Made by a program: the position numbers and the translations under genes | Notes under the pieces: generated by a model | What the model saw: only the letters and a program-made list of their open reading frames with translations | Databases searched by the model: none | Told to the model about the DNA's origin: nothing | Assembly (NCBI GenBank): GCA_038496445.1 | Contig: JALMLS010000451.1 | Coordinates: 1-64,000, forward strand | Origin: Trichosphaerium sp. ATCC 40318 | Lineage: Eukaryota > Discosea > Flabellinia > Trichosidae | Length of the DNA: 64,000 nucleotides | Direction of reading: 5' to 3' | Shown here: piece by piece, positions 11,201 to 22,218 of the stretch | Numbering within the stretch: position 1 is the first letter of the stretch | Layout of the letters: the number at the start of each line of letters is the position of its first letter

Positions 11201-14200
11201 TAATTGCTGACATCAGCTTTGTCACCACTTTTGGGTAACAGTACGATGTACGTTTCTTTTCAAGCTTTAGGAATGTTTTTATTAGCTATACAGAAGTTGC
11301 ACATGTTGAGGATTTCTGTGCGTTGTTGGTTGTTTTCTGTATTGATGAGTCTTTTATATATTTCTGGGCCAATACCAGAAGGGCCAGGAGTTTTAAAGTT
11401 AGCCATATTTTTTAAGACTTTGTTTAATTCTTTGTGAGTTATAGGTGTCATAATACGTGTTCCTTTACTATATGTGTTTTTCTTAAAGGATTCTGGGATC
11501 AGGCCATCTTTTGGTGGCGTTGCTGTGTATATTTTTGACCAGAAACTGCCTACTAGTTCAATCATTTTTGTTTTATCGTATGTGGTTAGTATTTCATCAT
11601 TTGCTACGTATTTAATGCATTCTGTGAATTTATAGCAGTTTTCATTGGCTTTACGCACACGGCTATAGAACTTTTTGAGGTATATACGTTCAAGTTCTAG
11701 AATATCGTTGATGCGTTTTGAATTACTTTCTTCTTCCATGTCTTTATAGACTTGTTTTTTTGCCTTACCTATTTTATTTATGGTACGTTTGGTAACTTTG
11801 AGTAGTTTGTCACGGTGGAATCCTTGGTTCAGATCACTGTGAGGGTTATTGTCACAGAAGAATGGTTTAAACTTTACTGGTTTGTTCTTTGTGTTTTTGC
11901 AGATGAGGATCGCTTTATTATTACATTCTTCATCTGATATTCTCTTGTCTTTCAGCATGCCTTTGAGGTTTTTAAGTTCACCTCTTTCACGGTTGAGCTT
12001 TTTGATTTTATTGGAGTTTACTAACCTTCCAAAGTCTCGGTTGTTTGGATCTTTTGTTGATCCTGTGTATTGTTCGACGTGTTTGAACAGTAGTTTGGTA
12101 TAGCGTCGCCATCCGTCATCTACTGTTTTCCATCTGTTCCGCTTTTCAGCAGGGTTTTTGTAATTCATTCGTTTTTTGGATTCTAGTTCTGTTGGTAGTA
12201 GATCGGCTATGTCGCCTCTTTCATATTTGAAGGTTTGGACACATTCTTCACCCAGGTTTTCTCTATTATATTCTTTGGTTTTAAGTCTCTTAACGTAGGG
12301 TATTTTAGCTGGTTCACACAGGTATTCTTGCACCTTAAGATTTGTGTCTACTATTACTGGCCTGTGGTCCGTGTCTAGTGTGTGGTTACATAGTATTTTT
12401 GTTTCTGTAATACATTCAGACATTTTGTCATTACTAAGACAGTAGTCTATTCGGGATTTTGCCTTTTTTGCTGAGTACCAGTCGCACCCAGACGCATGTG
12501 TGTATTTTGTCTCTTTATTATTCTCGCACCACATGTCTCTTAAGTGATGTTTCTCTATGAATTCGGACATGGTGTCAATGTTATGGCGTGTTTTTTCAGA
12601 AAATCTGAATTTGTCTATTTTACGGTGTATCATATTGAAATCACCTATAACCGCTAGTCTAGAGTTGTGGGTGAGCGTGCTTTCTTCTATGGCTTGGGTA
12701 ATTCCATTCATGAATGGCATTTGTTCTTTATGTACATTAGGTCCGTATAGACCTATTAATGTGATTTTAGGTTTGTCAGGTAATTCAACATAACATTTTA
12801 TTGCTTGATTTTTTAGGTTCGTAAGTGGTAACACTGTGACGTATCTATTAACATCCTTTCTAATAAACACGCCTACACCTCTTCTAGGGTTTAATTTATT
12901 ATCATTCATGAGTTTACATTTGTTTAATGCTTCAACTCTCGATAGTTTATCTTTCCTGATAAGTTCTTTAACCGTTTTTTCAGTTTTAATTGTTTTGAGT
13001 TCGTCGTCTGAATATCCAAAAAGATGGAGCTCATAGTCTTTGATAAGTCTATTATATTTATTTGTTACCATGGTTCTACCTCTTTCTCTGAGGCCTGTTT
13101 CTGTTATGAAGAATATGTGTGGTTTATACTTGTCAAAAAACAAAGCAATGCTTTGTATTTTCATGGTAAGTCTTTTGCGTATGTTTACTGTCCCAAATCG
13201 TAGGCTTTGCATTAGTTCAGGATTTCTGTAGTCAATCTTAGGTTCATTATTACGACCTCCGCCTCTAAGTTTGGAGGTTGTTTTAATCTGTAATGTATTA
13301 TTGTGGGCGTAGTCTTTTACAAGTACGTTTTTACTAATTCTGATAGGTTTGGATATAATACTGGAGAAATTTGTTACCATGTATTCATCGTTGTTAATTA
13401 TTTCTTTATTAATTAATAATTCCTGTAAGTTTATTGTATTACTTTTTATGTTGGTGAATAGTGTAATGGTTTCAAACTCGGTTTTGACTAGGAGTTTAAT
13501 CCTTTCGTTGTGTATTTCGTGTGCTTTATTCTTAATATATTCTTGGTTCCATTGGATGATAGGTATTTGTTTATCTTCGCACGTATTAGTTATCGCTTTT
13601 GTTAGGTAGAAGTGACTAATTATTGCTGTTCCATAGAGTAATTGGAGTAAGTAGATAACGTTATTTTCGTGTTTTATATTATAGAATGGTTTATTTTGGT
13701 TAATATGTAGCGCTATATGTGGTGATATGAACATTATAAGGAGTTTAGTGATTTGTTCTTGGCTTAAGCGTTTTTGCTTTGCGTTAAATATTTTTACTTT
13801 TCTTTTTGTTTTACGATTGATTAGAGGGTTGTATCCATTAGGAAGTACTATTTTGTATGGTTTATTGGCCATTATGAAGTATAAAAGCAATATTCCATAC
13901 CAGATGCTATACGGTACTTCTATATTATTCGCTATGCGTAGGTGATAGATTTTCCATGTATGGTTTGTGTTTTGAGGCAGTTGTTGGTATTTATGCATGT
14001 ACTTTGGACTATTCATAAAAAAACCACCAAAGACGACGATTAGAAAGAGAAGTAGTGCCATGCGGACTTTTAAGGAGCAAAATTCAGACGTGTTGTATTT
14101 TTTGATTATTTTTATTAAATTTGAAAAGGATTTTATTGTTATTTCTATTGGGTTTTCCTTTTTCTTACTTACAAGAAGAAAGAGAAGAAAGAGAACAAGG

Positions 14201-16698
14201 GTGAGGGTTTTGGTGTAACACGTTATTATATTCTCTTTAGTACTACCGATTCGCGTCTTGAAGTGAGTTTCCATTTTATGCGCTTGTTTTGGTATTTCGT
14301 GTATGCATTTCTCATTGCTATGTCGATTTAGTTTTTTGGTATATGGATGTATTACTTTTTGTTTACCGTCTGGATCCGCAAAAATAACGTAAACTGCTGT
14401 GTACTGGTTTTGTGCACCCGCTTCTTTGTGTATCATAATTGCTCCTGGTACTCCGTATTTTTCTAGCACTTTGGTGAATTTGTTGGAGATTGTTTTGTAT
14501 CCTTGTATTGAGAGGCCATCTATTTCTAATGCTAGTTCTTTCTTTAGGTCTACTACGTATTCGCAGACGATCATGTGGTCTATCAGTGTAAGTGCACCAC
14601 GGTATGCTTTGAAGTTTTTACCGCTCGTGAATGTGAATCGTACGTTTATGCGACCGTTTCTATCTTTATACGCTGCTGTGTAGATAGCTTCTGAGAAGCG
14701 TTCTCGGTTGTTTGTTTTGAGGTTTTTGTAAAAAGAATCTTTTTTTAGGCTCAGGTAGTCATCCTCTTCATTGAAGAAGTCATGAGGTACGTTAAATATC
14801 GTGATTTGGAATTTGTCTTCGCTTAATATATTTATCACTTCTGCGTGTGTTGGAGTTCTCGTGTTCTCGATTGTGAATGTGCGGCTTATCATCCAAGCGT
14901 CGGTTATGAAACTTGCACAAGGTATTAAATAGCCTTTGTATTCATTTGAATAGACGGCTTCGACAAATTTGAATGGTAATTCGTTTTCTGATATTCCTGC
15001 GTTGGCGATTTCTACTTTTTCTTTAAGTTTGAGCGGCGTTGATTTGTCGGTTGAGACAAAGACGTAGACACCCAGAGAGCTTCTGTATGTTACTGTAATG
15101 TACGCTGCGAATTCTTTTGGTGCTATTAGGCCGATTTCGAATTTTTCTTCTTCTTCTTCTGGGATTTCATCTGCGATGAGGTAACCGTCTTCGTCGAAAT
15201 ACGGTTCTTTTTTGGTTTGTATGTAGTTTAGGAAAGGTTCATTTTTGTCGATGCTCCATGAGTCTAAAGCTTTGTCGACAAAGAGGAGGGCTTTGTTCAT
15301 TCCATCGATATTGAGGTCTTCCCAGTGGTAAAACGTAAATTGTGCTTTGCCTTTGCAAGAGTAAGTTGTATGGTAGACGTTAGATATTTTAATTTTGTTA
15401 CCTATTTTGTTACTGTTGTTGAACCTTTGGAGTAGCGCCAAGCAGTGTGCTTTTTTACTACCTAGTATTGTTCTACGTGCTTCTATGGTGTTGAGGTGTT
15501 GTATTATAGTGTCTCGTGCGAACTCATTCCATTTTGTGAGGTCTGATTTACGTTCAATAATATATGCTCTTGGTAGGTTTTGGATCACCATTTTTTCGAG
15601 GATGTAAATTGGTGGTTTGACTACGTTATCATGTGTAGGAGATATTGTTTCGTGTATTATATATATGTACTTTTGGACTTCGAAGTACGCTTCTTGTATT
15701 TGAGAGAGCGAGAGGGAGTTGTAGGCGATATTAATTAAGTCACCTTTGCTGTGAAAATTGAATTCGTGCACTAGTGTTCTACAAGATTTGATTAAGATCT
15801 TGGCGCGGTTCATGTGGATTTGTTTGTGTTGTGTGAGCCAGTCTTCATCGTTTTTGATGATTAACTTCTTTGCTATTTCATTTATGACACGAGTGGCGTA
15901 CTTGGGCCATGAAGGCGCTGTTTTGGTACGTTTTGGGGTTTGAGGTTTGTCATTTCCTTGACCTCTTCCTTTGTGTTTGTTTTTGTTATGTGCGTTCTTT
16001 TTTTCTTCTGTTTCAGGTGTTTCTTCCTCATTAGGTTCATTTGATTCATTTTCATTTTTATTTTCATTTTCATCATCGTTGTCTTTTATTTCTATTGGTT
16101 GTGTGTCTGTCATTGGTACATCTTGATCTGAAACGGCGTTACCGATTTCTTGTCTAACTCGGTTTAGAGAGGACAATACGGTTTCGTGCCATGACATATT
16201 TATTAGATCGTACGTTTCATTTTGTTCATTTGAGTTGGTTGCTGCCATTTTGATGCGGATTGGAGTTAGAGTATTTACTTGCATTGACTTATTCGAATAC
16301 GGTTTCGTAAATTTGAAATTGGATTTGATATTTAGGTTATTTTTTTGTAATGGTGTTTTTATTACGCTAGTATGGTATGTACCAACGTTTACATTTTCGT
16401 TATGTTTAACCGCCAAAAGGCAGTTAGCGTCAGGTCGTCGTGAACGTGTTTTTGATATAGCAGCTCGTTCTTCCTGCTGTAGCGTTATAGAATACCTAAG
16501 TAAACTAACCGATATATCTTTTTTATAACTACGCGCGTATCGGCCACGCTGGAACGTAATACCATAATTACCATAGGAGAATAGATTGTTTAACGTAGAT
16601 GTTGTTAATTTACTTGGCTGTGTACATGGATCACCATGTACCAGTCCCAAGAGCACTATAAGGTTTATCACTAACCAAATAGTATTAGACGTTGCCAT
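8236..16698 (-). pseudogene. LINE-A polyprotein: gag-like, TM, ubiquitin-like, APE, RT, RNase H; one nonsense codon
   Basis: One frame of 2,820 codons runs from ATG 16698 to the stop at 8236, broken only by TGA at 11260-11262 (codon 1813). Residues 1-25 resemble a signal peptide (IWLVINLIVLLGLVHG). Residues about 150-810 are a hydrophilic gag-like region with an Asn/Glu/Lys-rich stretch. Residues about 820-1030 hold several hydrophobic segments, for example LTLVLFLLFLLV and MALLLFLIVVFGGFFM. Residues 1068-1147 look ubiquitin-like and end in LRGG. The APE endonuclease follows (about 1160-1440; ITET, GDFNM, SRIDYCLSN, TDHRPV). RT follows (about 1770-2100; FRKAYDSVDKW, GVKQGDILSP, AYADD). RNase H is next (about 2290-2450; STDGSC, AELYAIETA, GTDC, WVPAHT, GNKAADKLA). 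A CEICERPH...H...C knuckle lies near residue 2580. The nonsense codon sits at IPKA-stop-KETYI, where Trp is usual in RT, so this copy would lose most of RT and all of RNase H. Confidence 0.85.
13258..13497 (-). other. Ubiquitin-like module ending LRGG inside the LINE-A polyprotein
   Basis: About 80 residues (1068-1147) begin KLLVKTEFETITLF, matching the first ubiquitin strands in the VKT...TITL pattern. SNTIN and INKEIINN follow, like SDTIEN and KEGI. The end is LVKDYAHNNTLQI and TTSKLRGG, matching ubiquitin's [21 protein letters not shown] register, then G-R. The match is strongest at both ends and weak in the middle. In ubiquitin fusions, the bond after LRGG is cut by deubiquitinases; here that cut would fall about 15 residues before the APE domain. 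The fold and the cleavage are inferred. The LRGG-G motif and the flanking similarity are seen directly. Confidence 0.6.
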
Positions 16699-16718
16699 CT
16701 TCGTAAACAATTTTTTCC

Positions 16719-16733
16719 CGAAGATGCTCCATT
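16719..16733. repeat. Right target-site duplication of LINE-A
   Basis: Exact second copy of cgaagatgctccatt, adjoining the 5' end of the element. Confidence 0.9.
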
Positions 16734-18050
16734 AAGCAATTAGTCACGGTCCTATTCTTTCCGGGTTGCCCTATTTTTTCCGCTTTTGAAAGTGCGTATT
16801 ATTGTGTGCAGAGACATTTGCGACACAAACGGGGTTGCGAAACGCACTTTCTTAGTTTTCATAAAATTCCAAGCTTTTAGCATTGCCAAGCGTTACATTT
16901 CCAACCGAAATAGCTGGGCGCTACACGGCTAAAAAACAATCAGGCTAAAACAGAACTCAAGCTGCCTATGACATGAAGTGAGAACAAAAAGAAAAATAAT
17001 TTCAACATATAATTTTCAACAAATCACCGAAAAAAAAAAGTGTCACAACTTTTTGGGCCAACCACTTAGTGTACGAAATTTAACACAGAGGAGAGGTTGT
17101 CGAGAGTATCAAATAATTGTTTGTTAAAATTCACAAAGCCGTAAACAGTGATTTAAGATTCGGGTGTGAACATTAGCATTAAAACTGGGCCACAAAATCA
17201 AAGATGTACATATGCACTATATTTCTTGCTATACCTGAGTCATTAGGAAATATAGTGAGCCAGTCTGCAACATTCAGGTTTTACACTCTGAGAATGTGAT
17301 GTCACCAAAATTGTTGATCACATTTTTAGTTTTTTGTGGTTCTATTTGGAGTTGACTCCATAAGTTTGTATCCCACGATTCAAAATGTGTCCCAATTCGG
17401 TACAAATCATTCGTGACAAGTGAGATAATGGGCAAGTTGACGTTTGCAATGAATATATCCAGGAAAGGCGTTAATACTGTATTTATTACACTTGTGGCAT
17501 CCTCATGTACAGCGTAAAAGGTGGTATATTTCTATGCTCAGAGAAGCGTTTGTGCTACAGCTCCATATCACCAGCACTACATGTATAATGAGGAAGGAAA
17601 TCAAAGTAGTAGAAGTGGTGCAAATTTTTTTCGTGAGTGGTAAACGGAGACTATCCTTTCTCAAAAAATTCACAATTTGCTTCTACATTTGAACATTCTC
17701 AGTCCCCATCCCTATATTCCAAAGGCTACTTGAAGTTTGTATACAACCACCAACACTATGTTGTAGACACTCATTATATAAGATTGCATTTAACTAATGG
17801 GAGATGCTCATTTCACATCAATTCTTACTTGTTGTGTATGTTTGTGTGGCGATACTTAAAGGATGGTAAGTTTGCTTCGAAATACCCCTCCTGTATACTA
17901 CATTACATGTACTACTCAATAAAGCTAGTTTCTATGTTTTTGTGGTAAGTTGGGGAAAAAAAAAAATGTCACGGGATTTAAATTTTTTTCATTGAAAAAG
18001 CCAATCCGGGGAGACAACAACACAAACAAAGCAACAAATAGTACCAAGAG
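16734..18050. other. Spacer with no gene recognised
   Basis: AT-rich DNA of 1.3 kb. Plus-strand frames at 17492-17692 and 17637-17948 lack recognisable motifs. Part of it may be the 5' flank of the transposon that carries the downstream transposase, but I could not find its terminal inverted repeats. Confidence 0.45.
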
Positions 18051-20631
18051 ATGAAAATAACCAAAGACAAGTGTGTGCTATGCAAAAAAAACACTTATAC
18101 AAAGAACCGACGTAATATATCAAAAAATTTCATAGAAAGCCAAATAAAGGCTCAAATAATAGATACAACCTTAGCCAAATACCTTCCAATGGGTTGGATG
18201 TGTAAAAGCCACGAAAAAAATTTAGCAGATGAAATTCACGTGCAGCTGCCAACCAATTTTCAAATTTTTTTTTTTTTTGAAAGTAAATCAAAAGGATACT
18301 ACAATTCCATTGGCGTCTCAACTGCAATTTGAATGTAACGTTGTAAGCCTTTCAGACATTTTACATATCTTTTTTTTTTGTGTTATCATAATATTAATGT
18401 ACATAATAGGCTTACAACAAAGATTTTTGCAGCAACATTTCAGATATAAAAGGGCCTAAAGGTACTCATGTATGTGACAAAGAAGAAAACATCTTGGTCA
18501 ATGTGGAAAAGTTATATGATCTATGTCAGTCTTTCTACTCTCTTGGACGAAATAATACACCAGTAGCTGGAATGGCTGTTGTCACAGATGGATGTGCTGC
18601 AAAAGTAACAGTGGATATTGGTGCTAATGATAAAATGTGTGTTGATTTAGATAAGAGAAGTTCTAAGGTGTGTTTTATAGTTTTTCAATTTACTAATTTT
18701 TTTTTTTTGTAGACAAGTCGAAGATGGCACATTAATTGTGCAGTAGCAACATCAACTTTATTGGCTGGCCTTTCTTACAAATTTGCAAAAGATTTATTCT
18801 CTGGCATGAATGTGCATTTTATTACACGTGACAGAATGGAAGCAGTCAAAAAAATCTTTGTCAAGGCTGTTAAAAGTAAAACAGAAGAGGATATTGTACA
18901 CAAGTATACAAAACTGGACAACCACTGTATACAAGTGCAACGTGGAGCACATGTTGAATTTGATGAGCAGTTTTCAAGATGTTATCGACCATTAAGTCCT
19001 GCACCATACGCAACATGCACTATAATCAATCAAGACAGTAGAAAAGTATTATATCAAGGACATGCAGATGATTCTGTATGTAAGACCCATAAATGCAAAA
19101 ATAAAGGCAAAGGTAGCAGAATAAAAGCTTTGAAACACTTGGCACACAATACTCGCAGAATAGACTATGTAACTTCAGATGAATGTAGCAGAACCAGGGC
19201 TGAAACTAAACAAGGCTTTTTTTGCAAAAGCCTTTTTTTGCCACCAAATACAGCCTTATTTTTCACCAAATTGCCTTGTTTTTGCCAAAAAAAATGGGCA
19301 AATATGAGGCATTGCCTTGTAATTTTGGGCTTTGGAGCCTCATATTTGGGCCAAATAGCAAGCAACTGGTTCACTAATTAGCCTTAAAATAGCCTGCATT
19401 GTTGGTCCAATAATGCCTCATTTTTAGTGCAACAATAAGGCATTTTTGCCCTCAATTTTTGGGCATAACCCAGGCACCATATACTCATAAAACAAGGCTT
19501 TATATAGGCATACAATAGTGATTCATTTATTAAAGTACAGTACACAAAACACAAAAAACTTCAATGTCCTCCATGTGAAAAAAAACCTTTAGTTAAAAAA
19601 AAAAATTAACAAATTATTGGTATAATTTTCGCGGACTGGAAAATGGTTTAAAGTACCTATACTCCTGTTGTAGGTGGATTTGGGTGCTGCGGTTCGAATG
19701 GCGGTGGTTTCGTTAGAATCCATAAAATACTAAGCGTGTGGTGACGACGTCTATATAAAACGTCAGTAGTAAATGAAAAAAAATGTTTAGAAAGTGTTGG
19801 TGTGGTGGAAACTTATCTTAAACCAATGTATCCTTAATGTACAATGTGTACACAACCAATGCCTAATTGGTGCCTGTAAATTTAAGGCTGGCAATGCATA
19901 AAAAAACTAGGGCAGGCATTGCCTAAAAAAACCAAGGCATTGCAACAATTAAGGCATTGCCCAACAAAGCCTTATTTCAATGCCTGATTTTTGCCTTTTC
20001 TGCCATTGCCTTTGCAAAATCAGGCATTGCCATTTTTGCATGCCTGATTTTTGCCATCAATGCCTGATTTTAAAAAAATGCCTTCATATTTAAGGCAAAG
20101 CCTTGTTTAGTTTCAGCCCTGACAAGTCTCTCTTTAAGACAAATGGTAGAAGCTTTCCCACAACATAACAACCTAAATCACTGTTACGACATTTGGCATA
20201 GACAACGTAAGATTATTAAAGAGTTCAAACGATTGCAAACCAAGCGACCTTATAAACGTGGCCCATTGTTATACCCTGAATTGCAAAAAATAGATTTGGC
20301 ACAATTGAAAAAACATTGGGACTACACTTGTGATAATGCAAATGGAGACAAAAAGATGTTTTACTCACTCTGGTTTGATTTGGCAAGGTATGCAATTGAC
20401 AAAGGTATAGTACAAGAAAATTACAATACACACAGAAAACTCTTGTGTTTTTTGGAAAAGACTTTACTAGACTGTGAAAGGTTTTTTTTGGGAAAAAGAA
20501 CAGCTGATTGTGAAAGTTTTCATGCTTTGGCTAACAAATATTGCCCCAAAGGCAAAAAACAAAACTTTAACATGTATATTGTGAGAAAAAGCTTAGCTAG
20601 ACTGCATTGGAATGCAGCAATTCAGTGGTAA
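18051..20631 (+). pseudogene. DDE-type transposase, interrupted by a non-autonomous transposon
   Basis: Exons: 18051 to about 18330 (CVLCKKN ... WMCKSH, a C2CH zinc-binding pair), about 18430-18669, and 18715-19194 continuing at 20124-20631. The middle has MAVVTDGCAAKVTVDIG and HVEFDEQFSRCYRPLSPAPY, then IDYVTSDECSRT, then NHCYDIWHRQRK and TADCESFHALANKYCPKGKK. Acidic residues in FDEQF, TSDEC and CESFH fit a DDE catalytic triad with the D.WH signature seen in several animal and protist transposases (MULE/Kolobok-like superfamilies; the exact one is uncertain). The 18669/18715 intron has a long T-tract. A 927-bp element sits right after the second Asp; removing it with one copy of the AC duplication restores the frame exactly. 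The first intron boundary is not certain. As it stands the protein is broken. Confidence 0.65.
19195..20121. mobile_element. Non-autonomous DNA transposon (MITE-like), 927 bp, perfect 25-bp TIRs
   Basis: The ends are perfect 25-bp inverted repeats (19195-19219 and 20097-20121) starting CAGGGCTGAAACTAAA. The element lies inside the coding sequence of a transposase, between a duplicated AC dinucleotide (19193-19194 and 20122-20123). It encodes nothing. Its subterminal regions are packed with TGCCT/AGGCA motifs in both orientations, for example aatgcctgatttttgcc, which could be transposase-binding sites. The CAGGG terminus recalls hAT elements, but hAT duplications are 8 bp, so the family is unassigned. 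The surrounding transposase lacks obvious matches to these ends, so its helper is probably another element. Confidence 0.85.
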
Positions 20632-22218
20632 AATGAAAACGGGATTTTGGATATAAATCCCACTAAATTCCTTTGTTTTAGGGATTTTTAAGGTAATTTG
20701 TGAAGAATTCTTATTTTTATTTTTTTTTATGGCAGGATTTTTGATAGAATTACCATAATATTCCCTTAAATACGGAATTTTCAGAATTATTGTACAAAAT
20801 CCACCAAATAATGTACTAATTTAGTTAGGGTTAGGGTTAGGGCTAGGGTTGAGGTTTATGAAAGTACAAATTAAGTTAGGGTTAGGGTTTAGTTTTATAT
20901 TTGCAAAAAACCATCGACACCTTAGGTACATAGGTTTTTCTAGCAAACAATATCCACATGCTATTATTAAAGGTGAAAAAACCAATGGTACAGGTTAAAG
21001 TGCGTTAATCCAAAAAGTAATGGAGAACACGTTTTAGGTGGTTTGAAAAATCACTTAAACATAAATATCTCTTACTTATCTGTTTTAGGATGATTAAAGC
21101 ATTGCAACAGCCTTATTACACCATTAAAGAATGTATTTAAAGCATTAACTCCAAGTACGTTGTTTTTAAAGCTTATTTCCACTTAATTTATCAAAAAACC
21201 CTACACGTTCTTAATTTAGCGTTTACAAACACATTAATTATTGTTCAAGCCCTCAAAACCAAATGCGATCAAATTACTTCTTTCGTTTATGAAGACACGA
21301 TGTATTTAACTTGTACGTATTATTTAGGATGTTTGTATTTTGTAATGATCAATAAATAAAATGACTTTGCATTAAATCTGAACCAAAGTATTGAATAATA
21401 TTTTGTGTAATTTATAAAGTATTTTTTATTGAAATCTACAAAAAATACATTAAGAAATGCTATAAAGCTTACATAATGCATTCCATATAAAATACATATG
21501 CAATTCCTAAAGTAATACTCTAAGAATTCTATGAGTAATACTTACGGCCGCTTCGCTACAAATTCAATGGGAATTAAGGAAGAGTTTTTCGTCTACTTTC
21601 CCATAGGAAAACAGGGTGGATTACTTAAAAATATCCCATTTCTATTTTACTACTGTTAATGCCTCAGATGGTGTCATGCAGATGAAAAAAGCACTTTTGA
21701 CAGAAATATTAAATCAATATACTGAATAAAAATCAAACTCTGAGGCCAAATGTAATACAAAAATACAATTTTTATTTTTAGATTCTTGTTCTACATAAAA
21801 TTTGGGGTTGAAAAATGTCAAAATTAGTCAAACATATTATCCTTTAAAAAGCCTATTCTTCTTTATTGTTTTTTGAATTTCATATTTTTAACTTTGCTAA
21901 CTTATTTTGACATTAAGAATTTGTTGATTTTCTTAGGTAAGGGGGTATTGTATGTTATATTGTTTTTTTTTAGTTATTTTTGAATACAAACTTCTTGTAG
22001 TTACTCTGAGATTTTGATATGATTGTACTATTAGGCCCACTACTACATATGCTTGTTGTTTTTTATTCTATTAGTACAAGATACAAGCCAATAACCACAA
22101 ATACAGCACAATAATGGATGTAACATGACAAACAGCACAGCATAACTTGTAGACATTATTAAATTTACAAATTTTCCAAGTTTTTTGTTTATTTTTTTTT
22201 TACATGGACAAGGTTTTG
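20632..22218. other. Spacer downstream of the transposase
   Basis: AT-rich, 1.6 kb, no coding frame supported. It contains telomere-like repeats at 20824-20890 and many short AT-rich runs. It may be the 3' part of the transposase-bearing transposon. The left end lies directly after the transposase stop at 20631, and the right end abuts the SPT6 stop. Confidence 0.5.
20824..20890 (+). repeat. Interstitial telomere-like TTAGGG repeats
   Basis: Four consecutive units (gttagggttagggttaggg then ctaggg) at about 20824-20850 and two more at about 20873-20888, separated by 22 bp. The motif is the common animal and fungal telomere repeat. A tract this short inside a chromosome arm may come from double-strand-break repair or from transposon subterminal sequence. 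Confidence 0.8.

Larger units (their letters stand above)
7592..16718 (-). mobile_element. LINE-A: 9.1-kb non-LTR retrotransposon, full length between TSDs
   Basis: The element is read right to left. Its 5' end is at 16718, only 20 nt before the first ATG, and its 3' end is at 7592. It encodes a single long polyprotein frame (8236-16698) with an APE-type endonuclease, reverse transcriptase, RNase H and a terminal zinc knuckle, and it carries a 644-bp 3' UTR with internal repeats. There is no poly(A) tail; the 3' end is A-rich, ending aactaaacaaaca on the element strand. The perfect 15-bp duplication and one nonsense codon as the only visible lesion indicate a young insertion. Domain order places it in the APE-bearing LINEs with RNase H; the clade cannot be set without a phylogeny. 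The very short 5' UTR could mean an internal promoter inside the ORF or a small 5' truncation. Confidence 0.88.

Noticed and set aside
11260-11262. TGA read as tryptophan in this organism
   Set aside because: Host genes such as the dioxygenase (stop 62043-62045) and the WY-repeat protein (34428-34430) end with TGA at the expected length, and Trp is TGG throughout, so a local nonsense mutation is simpler.
8600-16600. Many plus-strand frames of 60-97 codons within LINE-A
   Set aside because: They are antisense to the continuous polyprotein and hydrophobic in the way reverse frames of AT-rich genes usually are.
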